Shown piece by piece: positions 24,695-32,867 of a DNA stretch of 64,000 bases. A model generated the notes under the pieces. The model worked only from the letters and a program-made list of their open reading frames with translations. It was not told the origin of the DNA and did no database searches. Every line of letters starts with the position of its first letter. The stretch's first letter is position 1. The stretch spans positions 1 to 64,000 of the forward strand of contig JBGAKG010000027.1 of the NCBI GenBank assembly GCA_044224495.1, written 5' to 3'. This DNA is from JBGAKG01 sp044224495. Its GTDB lineage: Bacteria > Myxococcota_A > Polyangia > Polyangiales > Polyangiaceae. A program made the translations under genes and the position numbers.

Positions 24695-25612
24695 GTGGTG
24701 CCGGACGACGACGACGATCTGGAGAAGACCAACGTCACCCACAGCGGTGAGTTGGTCCGTGAGCTCCTCGCGAAATCGCAGCGAGATCGCGCGTATCTGA
24801 TCGTCCTTCAGGGCTCCAACGTCGGCGAGATGTACCGCCTCGACGGGGGCGAGAGCGTCATCGGCCGCGCGTCCACCGCCCACATCAAGCTCGGGGACGA
24901 CGGCGTCTCCCGCAAGCACGCCCGCGTCGTCGTCGACGGCGCGGCGGTTCGGATCGAAGACCTCGGCAGCTCGAACGGCACGCTCGTCAACGGCGCCAAG
25001 GTCGACATGCAGCAGCTGCGGGACGGCGACAAAATCCAGATCGGCTCGACCACCGTCCTCAAGTTCACGTACCACGACAAGCTCGAGGAGAGCTTCCAGC
25101 GCCAGATGTACGACGCGGCGCTGCGCGACGGCCTCACCAAGGCCTACAACAAGAAGCACTTCACGCACCGGCTCGAGACCGAGTTCGCGTACGCGAAGCG
25201 CCACGCGAGCGCGCTCTCGCTCCTCATGTTCGACGTCGATCACTTCAAGCGGATCAACGACACGTTCGGCCACCTCGCCGGCGACTACGTCCTCTCGCGC
25301 CTCGCGCAGGTCGCGCAGGGCACGCTCCGCACCGAAGACCTCTTCGCCCGCTACGGCGGCGAAGAGTTCGCGATCCTCTGCCGCGGCGTTCCGCTCGCGA
25401 GCGCCGCCATCCTCGGCGAGCGCATCCGCGGGCTCGTTCAGACCACCAACTTCGTCTTCGAGACGCGCGAGATCCCGGTCACCGTCAGCGTCGGCGTGGC
25501 CGCGATGCCGGAGCTCAGCATCGAGCAGCCCCTCGAGCTCGTGGGCTGCGCGGACGAAGCGCTCTACGAAGCCAAGCGCACCGGCCGCAACCGCGTGTGC
25601 CTGAAGCGCTGA
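24695..25612 (+). CDS. FHA-GGDEF diguanylate cyclase
   Basis: The 305-residue cytoplasmic protein has an FHA phosphothreonine-binding domain at about 35-125 (GR57-58, Ser72, His75, SSNG 92-95) and a GGDEF domain at about 135-305 with an intact GGEEF active site (221-225), MFDVDHFKRIND and an inhibitory site RTED (212-215) five residues before GGEEF. It should make c-di-GMP from GTP, be feedback inhibited, and be switched by a phosphorylated partner. The same order occurs in Bdellovibrio DgcB, which controls prey invasion. Ser/Thr kinases in this window are possible inputs. The GTG start has a purine-rich AAGGGT overlapping region. Confidence 0.92.
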   Translation: MVPDDDDDLEKTNVTHSGELVRELLAKSQRDRAYLIVLQGSNVGEMYRLDGGESVIGRASTAHIKLGDDGVSRKHARVVVDGAAVRIEDLGSSNGTLVNGAKVDMQQLRDGDKIQIGSTTVLKFTYHDKLEESFQRQMYDAALRDGLTKAYNKKHFTHRLETEFAYAKRHASALSLLMFDVDHFKRINDTFGHLAGDYVLSRLAQVAQGTLRTEDLFARYGGEEFAILCRGVPLASAAILGERIRGLVQTTNFVFETREIPVTVSVGVAAMPELSIEQPLELVGCADEALYEAKRTGRNRVCLKR

Positions 25613-25615
25613 GCC

Positions 25616-26407
25616 CTACATCTTCACCTTCATCCCGGGCGCCTGAATCATCGAGTAGTCGGTGATCGGCGTGCCCGAGATGTCGAGCAGCTTGAGCTTC
25701 TTCAACGTCTTCAGCGGCGACAGGTCCTTCACCGCGGTGTTCGCGAGCGACAGCTTCTCGAGCTTGGTGAAGCCCGCGATGACGCTCACGTCGGTGATCG
25801 GCGTCGCATCGATCGAGAGCTCGGTGAGGTCGACCATCGCGCGAATCGGTTCGAGATCGCGAACTTCGGTGTGCGAGATGTCGAGGCGATCCATGTGGAT
25901 CAGCCCGTGGATCGGCTTCAGGTCGACGAGCTTCACGTAGTTCACGACGAGCGTCATCATCTGCGTCTGCGTCGAGATCGGGGTGAGGTCCGTCAGGTCG
26001 CCGTTGCGGACGAAGAGGTCCTTCAGCCCGGTGAGCTTGGGGAACACGCACGGGTTGAGCTCGTCGGTCGGCGTCGTCGACAGGTTGATCGACTTCACCT
26101 TCGGGAGCTCCGACGTGAGGATGTCGCCGGTCGGCTTCTGGAGCTTCACGCGGACCTGCGCTTCGAGCGCGGAGTCGCCCTCGAAGTCGACCTTCACGTT
26201 CTGCGTGCAGTGCCATTCCTTCTTTGGCTTCGGCGGCGGCTCGGACGGCGTGCTCGACGCGGGCGGCGGTGGCGTGACCGCCACGCTCGTCGCCGCGGTC
26301 GCGCTGGCCGACGTGCCGGACTTGGTGTCCTTCGGATCGTCGCAGGCGACGGTCGCGAGGAGCATGCACGCGGGGAGAAGAACCGGGGCAAAACGGAGCG
26401 CCTTCAT
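25616..26407 (-). CDS. Leucine-rich-repeat lipoprotein
   Basis: A 263-residue lipoprotein (signal ending LLATVACDD) with a Ser/Pro linker and then LRR units of the internalin-like type: KLTGLKDLFVRNGDLTDLTP, HMDRLDISHTEVRDLEPI, DLTELSIDATPITDVS and KLKLLDISGTPITDYS. The LRR fold binds proteins at the cell surface. TATCCT stands eight bases before the ATG. It converges with the GGDEF gene at four bases distance. Confidence 0.85.
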   Translation of the reverse strand: MKALRFAPVLLPACMLLATVACDDPKDTKSGTSASATAATSVAVTPPPPASSTPSEPPPKPKKEWHCTQNVKVDFEGDSALEAQVRVKLQKPTGDILTSELPKVKSINLSTTPTDELNPCVFPKLTGLKDLFVRNGDLTDLTPISTQTQMMTLVVNYVKLVDLKPIHGLIHMDRLDISHTEVRDLEPIRAMVDLTELSIDATPITDVSVIAGFTKLEKLSLANTAVKDLSPLKTLKKLKLLDISGTPITDYSMIQAPGMKVKM

Positions 26408-26468
26408 GGGCCCGAAGGATAGGCGCCGAGGTCCGGAGAGAGCAATCGCTTCGACGCGGGCCGGTGCG

Positions 26469-26474
26469 TAGGAT
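26469..26474 (+). promoter_or_regulatory. -10-like hexamer, leaderless start
   Basis: TAGGAT with a six-base gap to ATG 26481; the gap (GGGGGC) has no Shine-Dalgarno spacing. Confidence 0.5.
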
Positions 26475-26480
26475 GGGGGC

Positions 26481-26846
26481 ATGACCAACCGCTCCAAGCT
26501 CGCCGAACGCATCGGGCTCGCCGCTGCGTCCGCCTTCCTCGTGGCCGTCATCCTCGCCTGCAAGGCCCCCGTCCAACCCGAGGCGACCGTCGTCTGCACG
26601 GGCGAGACGGAGGACATCAGCTGCGTCCTGACCCACGTCGCGGGGACCACCGCGATCAAGGCCTGCTGGGACCTGCAGTTCGACTGCAAGAACGGCACGT
26701 CGGTGAAGGGCACGAACTTCTGCGAGACGGTGCAGCCGAAATCGACCTCCACGAAGAAGATCCCGCTCAAGGACCTCACGAACTTCGACAAGTGCGACAA
26801 GGCCACCGGCAGCAAGGTGGAGAACCTCGCGCTCACCGCGATGTGA
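26481..26846 (+). CDS. Small Cys-containing lipoprotein
   Basis: A 121-residue product with signal ending FLVAVILACKAP and four to six further Cys (VVCTGETEDISCVLTH, KACWDLQFDCKNG). The body is a small beta domain of unknown function, probably in the periplasm or outer membrane. The start is supported by TAGGAT six bases upstream. The next gene begins 15 bp after its stop. Confidence 0.7.
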   Translation: MTNRSKLAERIGLAAASAFLVAVILACKAPVQPEATVVCTGETEDISCVLTHVAGTTAIKACWDLQFDCKNGTSVKGTNFCETVQPKSTSTKKIPLKDLTNFDKCDKATGSKVENLALTAM

Positions 26847-26861
26847 GCACCTGAGGCTGCC

Positions 26862-27911
26862 ATGACCTTCGGCTACGACGACTTCGGTGCTGTCGCCCAG
26901 CGGCTGCACTTTCGGATCGATCCGCCCGAGAAGCACCTCCTCGCCGCCGAGCACTCCATCGACGGAGTGCTCGACGGGGTCCACGTCTACGTCCGCCAGT
27001 GGCAGGGCCAATGGGTCCACGTGGAGTTCACCGCCTGGCTCACCCCGGCGCTCGATCTGCGCTTGCTCATCGAGCGCGAGAGCGTGGGGGCGAAGCTCGG
27101 TCACCTCGTCGGCCGGCACGACATCGAGATCGGCGATCCCGAGCTCGATCGCGCATGGAAGATCAAGGCGGACGAGCCCGAGCGCGCCAAGGCCCTCTTC
27201 ACGCCCGCGGTCCGCGCCGCGATGCTCGGCTGGAAGAAGTCCGGCGTGCCCCTCCGCATCACCGACGAGACCGTCTCGTTCTGGGTCACGCCCGGCGCGT
27301 ACTCGACGCTGTCGCAGCCCGTGCTCGAGCAAGACATCCGGGCCGCGGTCGGCCTGGTCACCGCGCTCGCCGCGGCGACACCGAACGTCCCGAGCTCGAC
27401 GCTGTTCGCGGAGTACGTCGAAGCGTGGCGCGCCTACGCGACGGCGCGCGGGCTCGAGCTCACGGCTTCGCCGCTCCGGGTCAGCGGGCGCCTCGACGGC
27501 TCGCCGTTCACTGCGCGCGCGGTCGCGACGGACGAACGGCGGTGGGGCGTCGACGTGCACCTCGCGTTCGACGAGCCCCTCCCGTTCGCGCTCCGCGTGC
27601 GGCCGAAGCGGTTCTTCGATTTCATGGTGCTGAGCGGCGAGCCCCCGCACCTCGAGCTCGGGGATCCCGCGTTCGACGGCGAGCTCCGGACGAGCACGAC
27701 CGAGCCGCCGAAGGCGAAGGCGTTCCTCGACGAAGGCGTGCGGCGCGCGCTCCTCGAGCTCCACGCGACCGCCGGTGACGTTCAGCTCGACGAGCGCGGC
27801 CTCGCCGTTCGCACGAAGACGATGACCGATCCCGAGACGTTCGGCCGCATCGCCGAGCGCGTCGCTCTCGTCGCGCGGAAGCTGCACGAGCGCGCGGGAC
27901 CGTATCGCTGA
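26862..27911 (+). CDS. Hypothetical protein with two repeats of a DPxxD module
   Basis: The 349-residue soluble protein appears to be an internal duplication. The first half has IEIGDPELDRAWKIKAD and the second LELGDPAFDGELRTSTT, each followed by a helix with Ala/Lys and a hydrophobic strand. The same pattern occurs in the membrane protein encoded at 9635-10591. It resembles DUF3137-type domains. No active site is recognised. It is probably co-transcribed with the small lipoprotein gene upstream. Confidence 0.65.
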   Translation: MTFGYDDFGAVAQRLHFRIDPPEKHLLAAEHSIDGVLDGVHVYVRQWQGQWVHVEFTAWLTPALDLRLLIERESVGAKLGHLVGRHDIEIGDPELDRAWKIKADEPERAKALFTPAVRAAMLGWKKSGVPLRITDETVSFWVTPGAYSTLSQPVLEQDIRAAVGLVTALAAATPNVPSSTLFAEYVEAWRAYATARGLELTASPLRVSGRLDGSPFTARAVATDERRWGVDVHLAFDEPLPFALRVRPKRFFDFMVLSGEPPHLELGDPAFDGELRTSTTEPPKAKAFLDEGVRRALLELHATAGDVQLDERGLAVRTKTMTDPETFGRIAERVALVARKLHERAGPYR

Positions 27912-27932
27912 GACGCGCGGTGCGGGGCGCGC

Positions 27933-28544
27933 TCAGCGCCGCCGCGCCGAGCGTGCCTTCCGCGGCGGTTCGACGCCGACGCCGTCGAAGAAGACGGCCG
28001 TGAGCAGCGGCACCAGCTGCTTCAACCGTGCCGCGGCCAAGTTGCCGCTCGCGAGCAGCGACGCCGCACCGTGCACGAGCGCCCACGCGCCGATCGCGAG
28101 CTCGCGCGGCGAACGATCGGCGCGGACCGTTCCCTCGCGCTGGCCGTCTTCCAGCGCGCTCTCGAGCAGCCGGAAGCTCTCGCCGCGGCGGGGCTCGCCC
28201 TCCTCGGGCGCGAACGCGAGGACCAGGCGGAAGCGCTCCGGCTGCGCGAGCGCGAAGCGGACGTACGCCTCGCCGAGCGCGGCGACGCGGGCGCGCGGCT
28301 CGGACACGCCCTCGATCGCGACGCGCGACGCTTCGCCGAGCGCGCTCAGCGCTTCTTCGCGGAGCGCCGCGAGCAGCTCCGCGCGGCCCGCGAAATGACG
28401 GTACGGCGCGTTGTGGGTCACCCCCGCCGCGCGCCCCAGCTCGCGAAAGGTGAAGTCGAAGCTGCCGCGCTCGGCGAAGAGGCGCAGGGCCGCATCGAGC
28501 AGGGCGCGGCGCAGGTTTCCGTGGTGGTAGGCCCGGCGGGGCAT
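27933..28544 (-). CDS. TetR/AcrR-family regulator
   Basis: A 203-residue regulator: N-terminal HTH (ALLDAALRLFAERGSFDFTF, RELGRAAGVTHNAPYRHFAG) and a WHG-type C-terminal ligand domain (AIGAWALVHGAASLLASG). It is divergent from the FAD oxidoreductase gene with 83 bp between the starts. That space contains a perfect inverted repeat, the probable operator for both genes. The inducer may be a substrate or product of the oxidoreductase, which is inference. Confidence 0.92.
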   Translation of the reverse strand: MPRRAYHHGNLRRALLDAALRLFAERGSFDFTFRELGRAAGVTHNAPYRHFAGRAELLAALREEALSALGEASRVAIEGVSEPRARVAALGEAYVRFALAQPERFRLVLAFAPEEGEPRRGESFRLLESALEDGQREGTVRADRSPRELAIGAWALVHGAASLLASGNLAAARLKQLVPLLTAVFFDGVGVEPPRKARSARRR

Positions 28545-28566
28545 GCAGAGGCTCTTAGCACGGATG

Positions 28567-28587
28567 AATGTGGCGCCTGTCCACATT
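28567..28587. promoter_or_regulatory. Probable TetR operator
   Basis: AATGTGG (28567-28573) and CCACATT (28581-28587) form a perfect inverted repeat with a seven-base centre, 22 bp from the tetR start and 40 bp before the oxidoreductase start. Confidence 0.75.
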
Positions 28588-28627
28588 GGGGCTTGCGCCG
28601 GCGCCGGGATGGAGGCATGACGGGGGC

Positions 28628-30298
28628 ATGGGGATCACCGCTGCCACCACCGGGTCGGAGAACCGTCGCCGTGCGCACGTCGCCTTGCCGGAGCGGGTGG
28701 ACGTGGCCGTGATCGGGAGCGGCCTCGGCGGGCTCGTCGCCGCCGCCCGCCTCGCGCAGGAGGGTCGCTCGGTAGCGGTCTTCGAGGGGCACTACACCGC
28801 GGGCGGCTGCGCCACCCAGTTCACGCGCGGTCCGAAGCGCGCGCGCTGGGCGTTCGATGTGGGGCTCCACTACGTCGGCGACTGCGCGCCCGGGGGCACG
28901 ATCCCGCGCATCCTCGACGAGCTCGGCGTCCACGTGGACTTCGCCGAGCTGGACCCCGAAGGGTTCGACACGTTGGTCTTCCCGGATTTCCGCTTTCGCA
29001 TCCCCGCGAACCTGGAGCTCTACCGCGAGCGGCTCGTCGCGATGTTCCCGCACGAGCGGCGCGGGATCGACGGGTACGTGAAGCTGGTGCGCGCGGTCAT
29101 GAACCTCGCGCGGCTGATGGAGCGGTCCGAAGGGAAGCGCCCGTCGACGTGGGAGATGGCCAAGGTCGCCGTCGACGGCATGCGCATCGCGCGTTGGCAG
29201 AGCGCGACGATCGGAGAGGTGCTGCGTCACTTCGTGAAGGACCCGAAGGTCGCCGCGATCATGCTGGGTCAGAGCGGCGACTACGGGGTCGCGCCGTCGC
29301 GGGCGAGCGCGCTGCTGCACCTCGGCCTCGCGGGTCACTACTTTCGCGGCGCGTACTACCCGAAGGGCGGCGGCCAGGTCATCGCCGATCGGATCGCGCA
29401 GAAGCTCGAGTCGCTCGGTGGGACCGTGCACCTCCGAACGCCGGTCGAGAAGATCGTGGTCGAGGGCGGGCGCGTCACCGGCGTGCGGCTCGCGGCGAAG
29501 GCGGGCGAGAAGGCCCGAACGGTCCGCGCCGACGTGGTGATCTCGAACGCCGATCTGAAGCGCACCTATGCCGAGCTGGTCGGGCCGGAGCACCTCGGGC
29601 GCGACGTGCTCGCCAAGAGCGAGCGGTGGGAGATGGCGGCGGCGCTCTTCATGACCGTGGTGGGTCTCCGCGGCGACGGGCGCGACATCGGGATGACGAG
29701 CTCGAACGTGTGGCAGTTCGATCACTACGACGGCGATCGCTTCTACAGCGCGGACCGCGGGACGGGGCCGATCGGGGTCGCCGGTTGCTACGTCACGAGC
29801 GCCTCGATGAAGGATCCCGAGAACGCGCTCCACCACGCGCCGGCCGGGCACACCGGGCTGGAGATCATGGCGGTCGTTCCGCACGATCCGAAGCGCTGGG
29901 GGATCGAGGGCGGGCCCGGCGGCATGGACGACTGGGCGTACAAGCACGGCGCGACGTACCTCGAGCGGAAGGCGGAGCTCGAAGAGAACCTGGTGAATCG
30001 GCTCGAGGCGATCTTCCCGGGCGCCAAGGAGCGGATCGTCTTCCGCGAGAGCGCGACGCCGATGAGCCATCGCCGCTTCACCGGCGCGACGGACGGAACG
30101 GGCTACGGGCTCGCGGCGACACCGGAGCAGTTCATGAAGCGGCGCCCGGGTTACCGCGGACCGCTCCCGGGTCTGTACCTGACGGGGGCCTCCACGCGCG
30201 CGGGGCACGGCATCGTAGGGGCGATGATGGGCGGCCGCGCGGCGGCGCTCCGCGTGACGAAGGATGCCACCGCGGGCGCGACGCTCCACCGGCGGTGA
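28628..30298 (+). CDS. FAD-dependent oxidoreductase, phytoene desaturase/retinol saturase type
   Basis: The 556-residue product begins with a dinucleotide-binding motif VAVIGSGLGGLVAAARLAQ (about 24-42) and VFEGHYTAGGCATQF, typical of carotenoid desaturases and all-trans-retinol 13,14-reductases. VVISNADLKRTYAELVG and the C-terminal GLYLTGASTRAGHGIVGAMMGG complete the FAD fold. It likely reduces or desaturates a polyene or other lipid. No carotenoid synthesis gene is adjacent, so it may act on an external lipid sensed by the neighbouring TetR. ATG 28628 is chosen because it leaves the operator intact. Confidence 0.88.
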   Translation: MGITAATTGSENRRRAHVALPERVDVAVIGSGLGGLVAAARLAQEGRSVAVFEGHYTAGGCATQFTRGPKRARWAFDVGLHYVGDCAPGGTIPRILDELGVHVDFAELDPEGFDTLVFPDFRFRIPANLELYRERLVAMFPHERRGIDGYVKLVRAVMNLARLMERSEGKRPSTWEMAKVAVDGMRIARWQSATIGEVLRHFVKDPKVAAIMLGQSGDYGVAPSRASALLHLGLAGHYFRGAYYPKGGGQVIADRIAQKLESLGGTVHLRTPVEKIVVEGGRVTGVRLAAKAGEKARTVRADVVISNADLKRTYAELVGPEHLGRDVLAKSERWEMAAALFMTVVGLRGDGRDIGMTSSNVWQFDHYDGDRFYSADRGTGPIGVAGCYVTSASMKDPENALHHAPAGHTGLEIMAVVPHDPKRWGIEGGPGGMDDWAYKHGATYLERKAELEENLVNRLEAIFPGAKERIVFRESATPMSHRRFTGATDGTGYGLAATPEQFMKRRPGYRGPLPGLYLTGASTRAGHGIVGAMMGGRAAALRVTKDATAGATLHRR

Positions 30299-30335
30299 TT
30301 GACGCGCCCGGGGGGGCGGTCGATGCTTCGAACCG

Positions 30336-30944
30336 ATGCGTTGGCTGGTGGCCTTGGGGCTCGTGGTCGCGTGCCGCTCCGTCCGCGAGCCGGCGAACGA
30401 TCCGCCGGATGGCAGCCCCACCCTCTCCGCAGCGGCGGCCGATGACGCGGCTCCGAGCGCGAACGCGAACGCGACGGCGACGGCCGATGCGACCGCGACC
30501 CCGAGCGCGGCGGTCGACGCGAGCGCCGACGTCACCGTCGACGCCGCCGCGCGCGTGACGACCGGCGCCGCGAGCACCGCCGAAGCAGGCGTCGGCTGCA
30601 GCCAACACGGCAACCCGTGCAACCCTCAGTGCGCGTCGATCGCGGCGAGCTACCTCGCGCTCGCGCCCGACGGCCGCGGGACCTGCGACGCGAAGAGCTG
30701 CGCCGCGGCCGGCGGCGCCTGCGCCTACGGTGGATTTTGCTTCGGGCAAGCCTGCATCAAGCGCACCCGCGACGGTGGGGCCACCTGCACGGACGGGAGC
30801 CAGTGCGAGAGCAAGGCGTGCTTCGCTCCCGATTCGGCGAAGCCGGGGCCCGGGACGGGGCGCTGCTCGGGCGTCGTGCTCAACCTGGGTTGTCACGCAC
30901 CGGTGGAGCACGGTGTGGTGGGGCGGACGCTGTGTGGAGATTGA
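30336..30944 (+). CDS. Cys-rich lipoprotein
   Basis: A 202-residue product: signal ending LGLVVACRS, an Ala/Asn/Thr linker with repeats (ANANATATADATATPSA), and a C-terminal domain with 13-14 Cys (CSQHGNPCNPQCASIAASY, CAAAGGACAYGGFCFGQAC). Disulfide-rich modules like this are frequent on myxobacterial surfaces. Its last 65 bp overlap the 3' end of the convergent M14 peptidase gene. Confidence 0.7.
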   Translation: MRWLVALGLVVACRSVREPANDPPDGSPTLSAAAADDAAPSANANATATADATATPSAAVDASADVTVDAAARVTTGAASTAEAGVGCSQHGNPCNPQCASIAASYLALAPDGRGTCDAKSCAAAGGACAYGGFCFGQACIKRTRDGGATCTDGSQCESKACFAPDSAKPGPGTGRCSGVVLNLGCHAPVEHGVVGRTLCGD

Positions 30945-31875
30945 CGTCCAACGCGGCGCGGAAGTACGCGGCGATCGCGGGCACGTCGCTCGCGACCCAC
31001 TCTGCCGGGTCGGGCGGATTGAACCGGCGAAACAGGTTCGATTGCAGGAATCGACCGGTGTCGACCCAGAGCGGGTAGTGCTCGACGCAGATGGACCACG
31101 TCCCGTACGTGTGGTGCTGGTGGTCCTCTTGTTCGCCGGTGAAGCGGTCGAGCGAGCCCGCCGCGACGTAGCGGTAGCGCGCCTTCGTCTGCGCGCCCGT
31201 GAACGCGCGCGCGAGGCGAGCGTACGTGGTGCCGACCGACGCGGGGGCGCCGTCGAGGCACGGCGGGAAGATCGTCCCCATCGTCGAGTGGAGGCTGACG
31301 CTCGCGTCGAAGCGAACGCGGAGGAGGAGTGACTCCAGCGCGGCGGTCTCGGGCTCGGAGAACGGCGCGCGCCCGCGGTAGAACGGGTTCGCGGGATCGT
31401 CGGAGCCGGTGCGCCACCCGTCGAGGGTGCTGAGCACCGGGCGGAGCGGTCCCGGGAGCGGGAAGTTGCGGTTCAGATCGACGCCACCGGCGTTGCGGCG
31501 GAGCTCGTGGAGCTTTCCGACGCCCTCGCGCTCCCACGTGCGCGCGTAGCCGTCGGGGTTGAGCGTGGGGACGATCCAGAGATCGGCGCGCTCGAGCAGA
31601 TCGCGGTGGTCGTCGAGCCGGGCGAGCATGCCGAGCGCGACCTCGACGCCGATGTACTCCGGGCCGTGGATGCCGGCGCACACGAGCACGGCGTGCTCGG
31701 GGTGTCCGGCCGTCACCCGCAAGGCGTGGATCGGGCGGCCCTCGACGCTCTGACCGAGGACGTCGACTTCGGCGCCGGCACGAGCGGCGGCCGCGAGCAC
31801 GGCGCGCTCCCGTGCGTCGGGGTTGCGGTAGCGGTCGGTGGCACCGCCCGCATGGGGGGTCGAAGAGGGGCTCAA
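30880..31875 (-). CDS. M14-family zinc carboxypeptidase
   Basis: A 331-residue metallopeptidase: zinc ligands HGPE (His70, Glu73) and His196 (SLHSTMG), substrate-binding DLNRNF (Arg136), and catalytic Glu265 (SICVEHYP). The length fits the compact bacterial M14 type (murein tripeptide amidase or DUF2817-like). No signal peptide is visible, so it may act in the cytoplasm on peptidoglycan peptides. The start is TTG, which makes it uncertain. The 3' end overlaps the convergent Cys-rich lipoprotein gene. Confidence 0.85.
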   Translation of the reverse strand: MSPSSTPHAGGATDRYRNPDARERAVLAAAARAGAEVDVLGQSVEGRPIHALRVTAGHPEHAVLVCAGIHGPEYIGVEVALGMLARLDDHRDLLERADLWIVPTLNPDGYARTWEREGVGKLHELRRNAGGVDLNRNFPLPGPLRPVLSTLDGWRTGSDDPANPFYRGRAPFSEPETAALESLLLRVRFDASVSLHSTMGTIFPPCLDGAPASVGTTYARLARAFTGAQTKARYRYVAAGSLDRFTGEQEDHQHHTYGTWSICVEHYPLWVDTGRFLQSNLFRRFNPPDPAEWVASDVPAIAAYFRAALDVNLHTASAPPHRAPPVRDNPG

Positions 31876-32064
31876 GACCTCGCCTACCTTAGCTTGCTAA
31901 CGATCGGCTCCAGAAGTGCCCTCGGTGGCGGCTCGCCGGCAGCGGGGTGGCGCGCGCCACCCTCGATCGCCGAATTCGTCGGGAAATCTCGGGTTCTCGA
32001 CCTGGCATCGCTCGTGCTCACCGCCCCTCCGCGACCGCCCGATTGGCGGCGCGGAAATGGAGTC

Positions 32065-32844
32065 ATGACGATGTTCGGCGTTCGTTCGATCCTCTGGGGC
32101 ACTCTCTTCACCATCTGCGGCTGCGCGACGAGCGCCGGACCCTTCGGCTCGATGCCCGACGCCGACGGCGGCACCACGCCGAGCGGCGTCCGACTCGAAG
32201 TGACGGCGACCACGGCCCCGACGGAGGTCCGCGCGATCCTCCCGCAGCCCGGCCGCCGCTACGTCGCGCTCGCGCTCGCCCTCACGAACGAGACGGACGG
32301 GGACGTCACCGCCGCGTTCTCGAGCTTCGCGCTCGAGACCAGCGCCGCGCTCGTATTGCTCCCGGCCGCCGCGAGCGCGTTCGTGAAGACCCCGTGCGCG
32401 CTCGACACGCTCATCGGCGCGGGTGGAAGCTTCGCATGCGAGCTCGTGTTCGAGGTTCCGCTCGACCAACACGCGACGCGCATCCGCTACGACGATCGGC
32501 AGGGGCACGGCGGCAGCGCCGACCTCCCCGTCCCCGTCGCGCCGAGCACGTGCACCGTCACCGAGTGCTGGCGCGCCGCTCCACGCGCGGAGCCCGACCA
32601 CTGCATCGCGTGCCTCGCGACGTCGTGCGGCGCCGAGCTCTTCGCCTTCGCCGACGCGTGCGGCTCCGCGTGCGACTGCCCCCTCCCCACGCGGAGCGAC
32701 CTGCTCGGCGGCGCCGAGCGCGAGTGCAGCTGCTTCGCGGGCTGCGCGACCGACCGTCCCTGCGCCGCCGCGCTCGCCGCGTGGGGTGAGTGCGCGCGCG
32801 CCTGCCAGGGCGTCTGCGACGACGCTCGCTGCGCTCCGCCGTGA
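32065..32844 (+). CDS. Lipoprotein with DUF4352-like domain and Cys-rich tail
   Basis: The 259-residue product has a signal ending LFTICGCATS, a beta domain (RYVALALALTNETDGDVTAA) like DUF4352/TeLuFi, and a C-terminal block with about 16 Cys (CTVTECWRAAP, CIACLATSCGAEL, ECSCFAGCATDRPC). It is presumably surface exposed. ATG 32065 is chosen: GGAG occurs five bases before it, a proper Shine-Dalgarno unlike many neighbours. Confidence 0.75.
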   Translation: MTMFGVRSILWGTLFTICGCATSAGPFGSMPDADGGTTPSGVRLEVTATTAPTEVRAILPQPGRRYVALALALTNETDGDVTAAFSSFALETSAALVLLPAAASAFVKTPCALDTLIGAGGSFACELVFEVPLDQHATRIRYDDRQGHGGSADLPVPVAPSTCTVTECWRAAPRAEPDHCIACLATSCGAELFAFADACGSACDCPLPTRSDLLGGAERECSCFAGCATDRPCAAALAAWGECARACQGVCDDARCAPP

Positions 32845-32855
32845 CGACTTTCGGA

Positions 32856-32861
32856 TAGGAT
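32856..32861 (+). promoter_or_regulatory. -10-like hexamer, leaderless start
   Basis: TAGGAT with a six-base gap to the ATG at 32868. Confidence 0.5.
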
Positions 32862-32867
32862 CGGGGG

